64,000 nucleotides of DNA from DATFTE01 sp963802575 (GTDB lineage Bacteria > Acidobacteriota > Terriglobia > Terriglobales > Acidobacteriaceae), in assembly GCA_963802575.1 (NCBI GenBank), contig CAWDJF010000005.1:186001-250000 (forward strand), in the 5' to 3' direction. Made by a program: the position numbers and the translations under genes. This document shows, piece by piece, positions 61,648 to 64,000 of the stretch (within the stretch, counting starts at the first letter, position 1; each line of letters opens with the position of its first letter). The notes beneath the pieces were generated by a model. That model saw only the letters and a list, made by a program, of their open reading frames with translations, ran no database searches and had not been told where the DNA came from.

Positions 61648-61980
61648 TCATAGCGACGTCCGGGTTTTGAGCAGCCGCGTTACGTCGCGTTTGCCGTGCA
61701 AGACGGCGACGATCTCTACCATCTCCGCTCGCCGGTACACAATCATGTATTGATAAACACTGAAGAACAGCACATCCCTGCCGGTGAGGTCGGCGCGCTT
61801 ATGGCCTTTGCCGGGAATATCGGCCAAGCCCTCGAAGGCATCCACCAACTCGCCCTGAATCCGGTTGGCGATCGCCAGCCCAGCAGCTTCGAGCAGGTAA
61901 CGCCAAATCTGCCTGAGATCGTCTTCCGCCTCTGGCGCGACGACGTAGGGTTTCACGAGCCAGAGCGATCCTTGAGCCAT
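61648..61980 (-). CDS. ParE/RelE superfamily toxin
   Basis: A 110-residue protein of the RelE/ParE fold. Conserved pieces: VVAPEAEDDLRQIWRYLLEA, FEGLADIPGKGHKRADL, VLFFSVYQYMIVYRRAEM and VEIVAVLHGKRDVTRLL. It overlaps the preceding antitoxin-like gene by 28 bases, the usual arrangement of such pairs. Its target (gyrase or mRNA) cannot be told. It sits between metabolic and housekeeping genes without mobile-element flanks. Confidence 0.85.
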   Translation of the reverse strand: MAQGSLWLVKPYVVAPEAEDDLRQIWRYLLEAAGLAIANRIQGELVDAFEGLADIPGKGHKRADLTGRDVLFFSVYQYMIVYRRAEMVEIVAVLHGKRDVTRLLKTRTSL

Positions 61981-62228
61981 GTTGCTTTATCGGCTGCAAG
62001 ACGAGTGCGCAGTTGCTCCCCCGGCACGCCTTCGCCCCGGTCGAGTTGGCCCAAGCCGCGGTCGATCTTGGCGTTGATGGCCTCTTTGTTTTCCTGAAGC
62101 CAAACTTCACGTTCGCTTTGTAGCTCGAGGGCATCGAAAAGCACGTCTTCGACGTTCTCGAACGCTCCGCTATGTAGCCGCTGCCGAATGATCGCCTCGA
62201 TTTCCGGACGGTTGATTTCGATGGTCAT
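61953..62228 (-). CDS. ParD-like antitoxin
   Basis: A 91-residue protein with an N-terminal ribbon-helix-helix-like part (TIEINRPEIEAIIRQRLHSG, AFENVEDVLFDALELQ) and a charged C-terminal tail expected to wrap around the toxin. It precedes and overlaps the ParE-like gene. It would bind its own promoter just upstream. GGGGGGCC sits before the ATG as a probable ribosome-binding site. Confidence 0.83.
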   Translation of the reverse strand: MTIEINRPEIEAIIRQRLHSGAFENVEDVLFDALELQSEREVWLQENKEAINAKIDRGLGQLDRGEGVPGEQLRTRLAADKATWLKDRSGS

Positions 62229-62278
62229 AGGAGGCCCCCCTCAAGACTTGTTTTATCCTACTCTAACGCTGCCACAGC

Positions 62279-63943
62279 TCAAATCTCCAATATCACCGGC
62301 ATGATCAGCGGACGCTTCTGCGTGCTCTTGGAAATGTAGCGCTTCAGGTCAGCGCGAATCTTTTCCTTGATCACGCCATAGTCCGCCTTTTCTTCTTCGC
62401 TCGATACATCGAGCGTTTGGGTGACGACCTGCCTGGCTCCATCCATGAAACCGTCTTCGCCTGGAGAGAACCCGCGGGTCACGATCTCAGGAGTCGTCTC
62501 CACCCGGCCGGTGAGCTTATTGATCGCGATAATCGGCAGCACGATTCCATCTTCGCTCAAATGCCGCCGGTCTTTGATAATCAGATCCTCGACCACATCC
62601 GTGCGGTTACCAGAGTCGATGCACACCCGCCCGACGTTCACGCGCCCCACTTTGCGTGCGCCCAGTTCATCGAACTCGAGCACATCGCCGCTCTCGATCA
62701 AAATGACATTGCCCACGGAGTTGTGCATGCTTCCGGCCAGCTCCGCGTGCAGCTTCAACTGACGGTATTCGCCATGTATAGGAATGAAGTATTTCGGCTT
62801 GACCAGATTGATGATCAGCTTTAGCTCTTCCTGGCTGGCGTGCCCGCTGACGTGGATCGGCGGCGACGTCCCATCTTCATAAATGACGTGCGCCTCGCGC
62901 CGGAACAGGTGATCGATCATCCGGTAAATCGCCTTCTCATTCCCCGGAATGATGCGCGACGATAGCACCACGGTGTCGCCCTTTTCGATCTTCGCGTGCT
63001 TATGATTGTCGACCGCAGCGCGCGACATCGCCGACATCGGCTCACCCTGCGTGCCGCTGATCATCACGCAAACCTTCTCCGGCGGGAAATTCTTCATTTC
63101 GCCGGGATGGATCAGCAATCCCTCGGGAATCTCGAGATAGCCGAGGTCCTCCGCAATCTCCGCCGAACTGTTCATCGATCGACCGATGAACGCGATTTTC
63201 CTCCCATGCTCAAATGCCAACTCCGTCGCCAGCTTGATGCGATGAATCGAAGACGAGAAGCACGAGATGAACAAACGCCGCTCGGTCCGCGCGAACACTT
63301 CATCAAACTTCCGACGCACGGCTCGCTCGCTCGGCGTGTACCCCTTTCGCTCAACGTTGGTCGAATCCTGAAACAGCGCCAGCACGCCTTCTTTCCCATA
63401 TTCCGCGAACGAGTGCAGATCGAAAAGCTTGTTGTCCGTCGGTGTCGGGTCAACCTTGAAGTCCCCGGTGTGAATCAGCACTCCTAGCGGTGTATGGATG
63501 GCCAGCGCCACGCAATCCACCAAACTATGCGTGACCTGTATGGGATGAATCGTGAACGGCCCGATCTTGAAGCGCTCATTGGGGCGAATCTCATGCAGTT
63601 CGGCGTCATCCAGCAGGCCGTGTTCATCCAGCTTGTCTTCAACGTAGGCCAGGGTAAATTCAGTGCCCCACACGGGAACGTTGAGCTCCGACAGAATCCA
63701 CGGCAGCGCCCCGATATGATCCTCATGCCCGTGCGTGAGCACGATGCCCTTGACCTTGCTGCGATTGTCGGTGAGGTAGGTGATGTCGGGGACGACGATA
63801 TCCACACCGAGCAACTCCGCTTCGGGGAACATGAGGCCGGCGTCGACGACGATGATGTCATCGCCCCAACGCACCGCCATGCAGTTCATCCCAAACTCGC
63901 CCAGTCCGCCCAGCGGTACGATATGCAATTTTCCAGTTGGCAT
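62279..63943 (-). CDS. rnj: Ribonuclease J
   Basis: A 554-residue metallo-beta-lactamase-fold nuclease for RNA processing and decay. The zinc motif is LTHGHEDHIGALPWIL; the start has LHIVPLGGLGEFGMNCMAVR. The beta-CASP part shows DSTNVERKGYTPSERAVRR and HVSGHASQEELKLIINLVKP, and the C-terminal dimerisation domain is present. The ATG at 63943 (MPTGKLHI) gives the family's usual start; a GTG at 63964 also lies in frame, and neither has a clear ribosome-binding site. The promoter lies beyond the window edge or in the last 36 bases. Confidence 0.94.
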   Translation of the reverse strand: MPTGKLHIVPLGGLGEFGMNCMAVRWGDDIIVVDAGLMFPEAELLGVDIVVPDITYLTDNRSKVKGIVLTHGHEDHIGALPWILSELNVPVWGTEFTLAYVEDKLDEHGLLDDAELHEIRPNERFKIGPFTIHPIQVTHSLVDCVALAIHTPLGVLIHTGDFKVDPTPTDNKLFDLHSFAEYGKEGVLALFQDSTNVERKGYTPSERAVRRKFDEVFARTERRLFISCFSSSIHRIKLATELAFEHGRKIAFIGRSMNSSAEIAEDLGYLEIPEGLLIHPGEMKNFPPEKVCVMISGTQGEPMSAMSRAAVDNHKHAKIEKGDTVVLSSRIIPGNEKAIYRMIDHLFRREAHVIYEDGTSPPIHVSGHASQEELKLIINLVKPKYFIPIHGEYRQLKLHAELAGSMHNSVGNVILIESGDVLEFDELGARKVGRVNVGRVCIDSGNRTDVVEDLIIKDRRHLSEDGIVLPIIAINKLTGRVETTPEIVTRGFSPGEDGFMDGARQVVTQTLDVSSEEEKADYGVIKEKIRADLKRYISKSTQKRPLIMPVILEI

Positions 63944-64000
63944 TGAGAAAGATGATGCTAGCACAGTAGAAGTGCTCAGTACCGAGCGTTGTGCCAGAGT

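Noticed and set aside
1..64000. tRNA, rRNA, CRISPR array, insertion sequence or prophage
   Set aside because: No cloverleaf, repeat-spacer array, transposase or phage structural gene was seen by eye on either strand.

Overview
The window looks like a chromosomal segment of an Acidobacteriota genome, most likely Terriglobia. Base composition is moderately GC-rich. The gene types fit that group: a DUF885 protein, a small secreted ASH-domain protein, a DUF2339 giant membrane protein, a Ser/Thr kinase fused to TPR repeats, a short basic protein ending in an Ala/Lys/Arg-rich tail, DUF2252, and NtrC-type two-component systems. This assignment is inferred from gene families, not from a marker-gene comparison. 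I saw no rRNA, tRNA, CRISPR array, insertion sequence or prophage.

Layout: 1-8.2 kb holds a permease tail, a FAD amine oxidase, DUF885, an M28 peptidase, an ASH protein, TauE/DUF1634, an Rrf2 regulator and a beta-barrel. 8.2-11.3 kb holds two convergent glycosyltransferases (GT39-like and HpnI-like). 11.6-15 kb holds a small basic protein, a lone receiver, an ECF sigma factor, a NarL-type regulator and a small zinc-ribbon protein. 15.2-21.5 kb holds a two-gene ATP-driven low-potential electron-transfer pair (activase plus dehydratase/double-cubane-like partner) behind a Crp/Fnr regulator gene, with two TGTGA-N6-TCACA operators between them. 21.9-29.9 kb holds an NtrC-type regulator, an NtrY-like kinase, a peptide-binding protein, a hypothetical protein, an SPFH protein with a newly noted 51-residue membrane protein, and an L,D-transpeptidase. 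30.3-32.5 kb holds a ferredoxin (again behind Crp-type palindromes), DUF2252 and two zinc-binding proteins. 32.9-39.3 kb is an arginine/carbamoyl-phosphate operon. 39.5-43.3 kb holds a TPR kinase, a putative NHLP-type RiPP precursor and an archaemetzincin. 43.3-49.2 kb is a membrane electron-transfer module (cytochrome c, HybA-like, HybB/NrfD-like) co-translated with a sensor kinase that has heme-c motifs, its sigma-54 regulator and the archaemetzincin. 49.3-64 kb is mostly housekeeping: a split M48 peptidase/TPR gene, DUF2339, RecQ, FtsK, UppP, an SH3/TPR protein, threonine dehydratase, a ParDE-like pair and RNase J.

The most interesting theme is anaerobic or low-potential redox biology. The same operator type (TGTGA-N6-TCACA or near variants) precedes the electron-transfer pair, the ferredoxin and the cytochrome c gene. 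The Crp/Fnr protein encoded beside the first set has a Crp-like RETVTR recognition helix and an FNR-like N-terminal cysteine cluster. Together these suggest a local regulon. A second theme is a respiratory module carrying its own heme-sensing two-component system and a metalloprotease in one overlapping operon. Three genes (M28 peptidase, beta-barrel, M48 peptidase) each show one apparent single-base insertion, so read-level errors should be considered.
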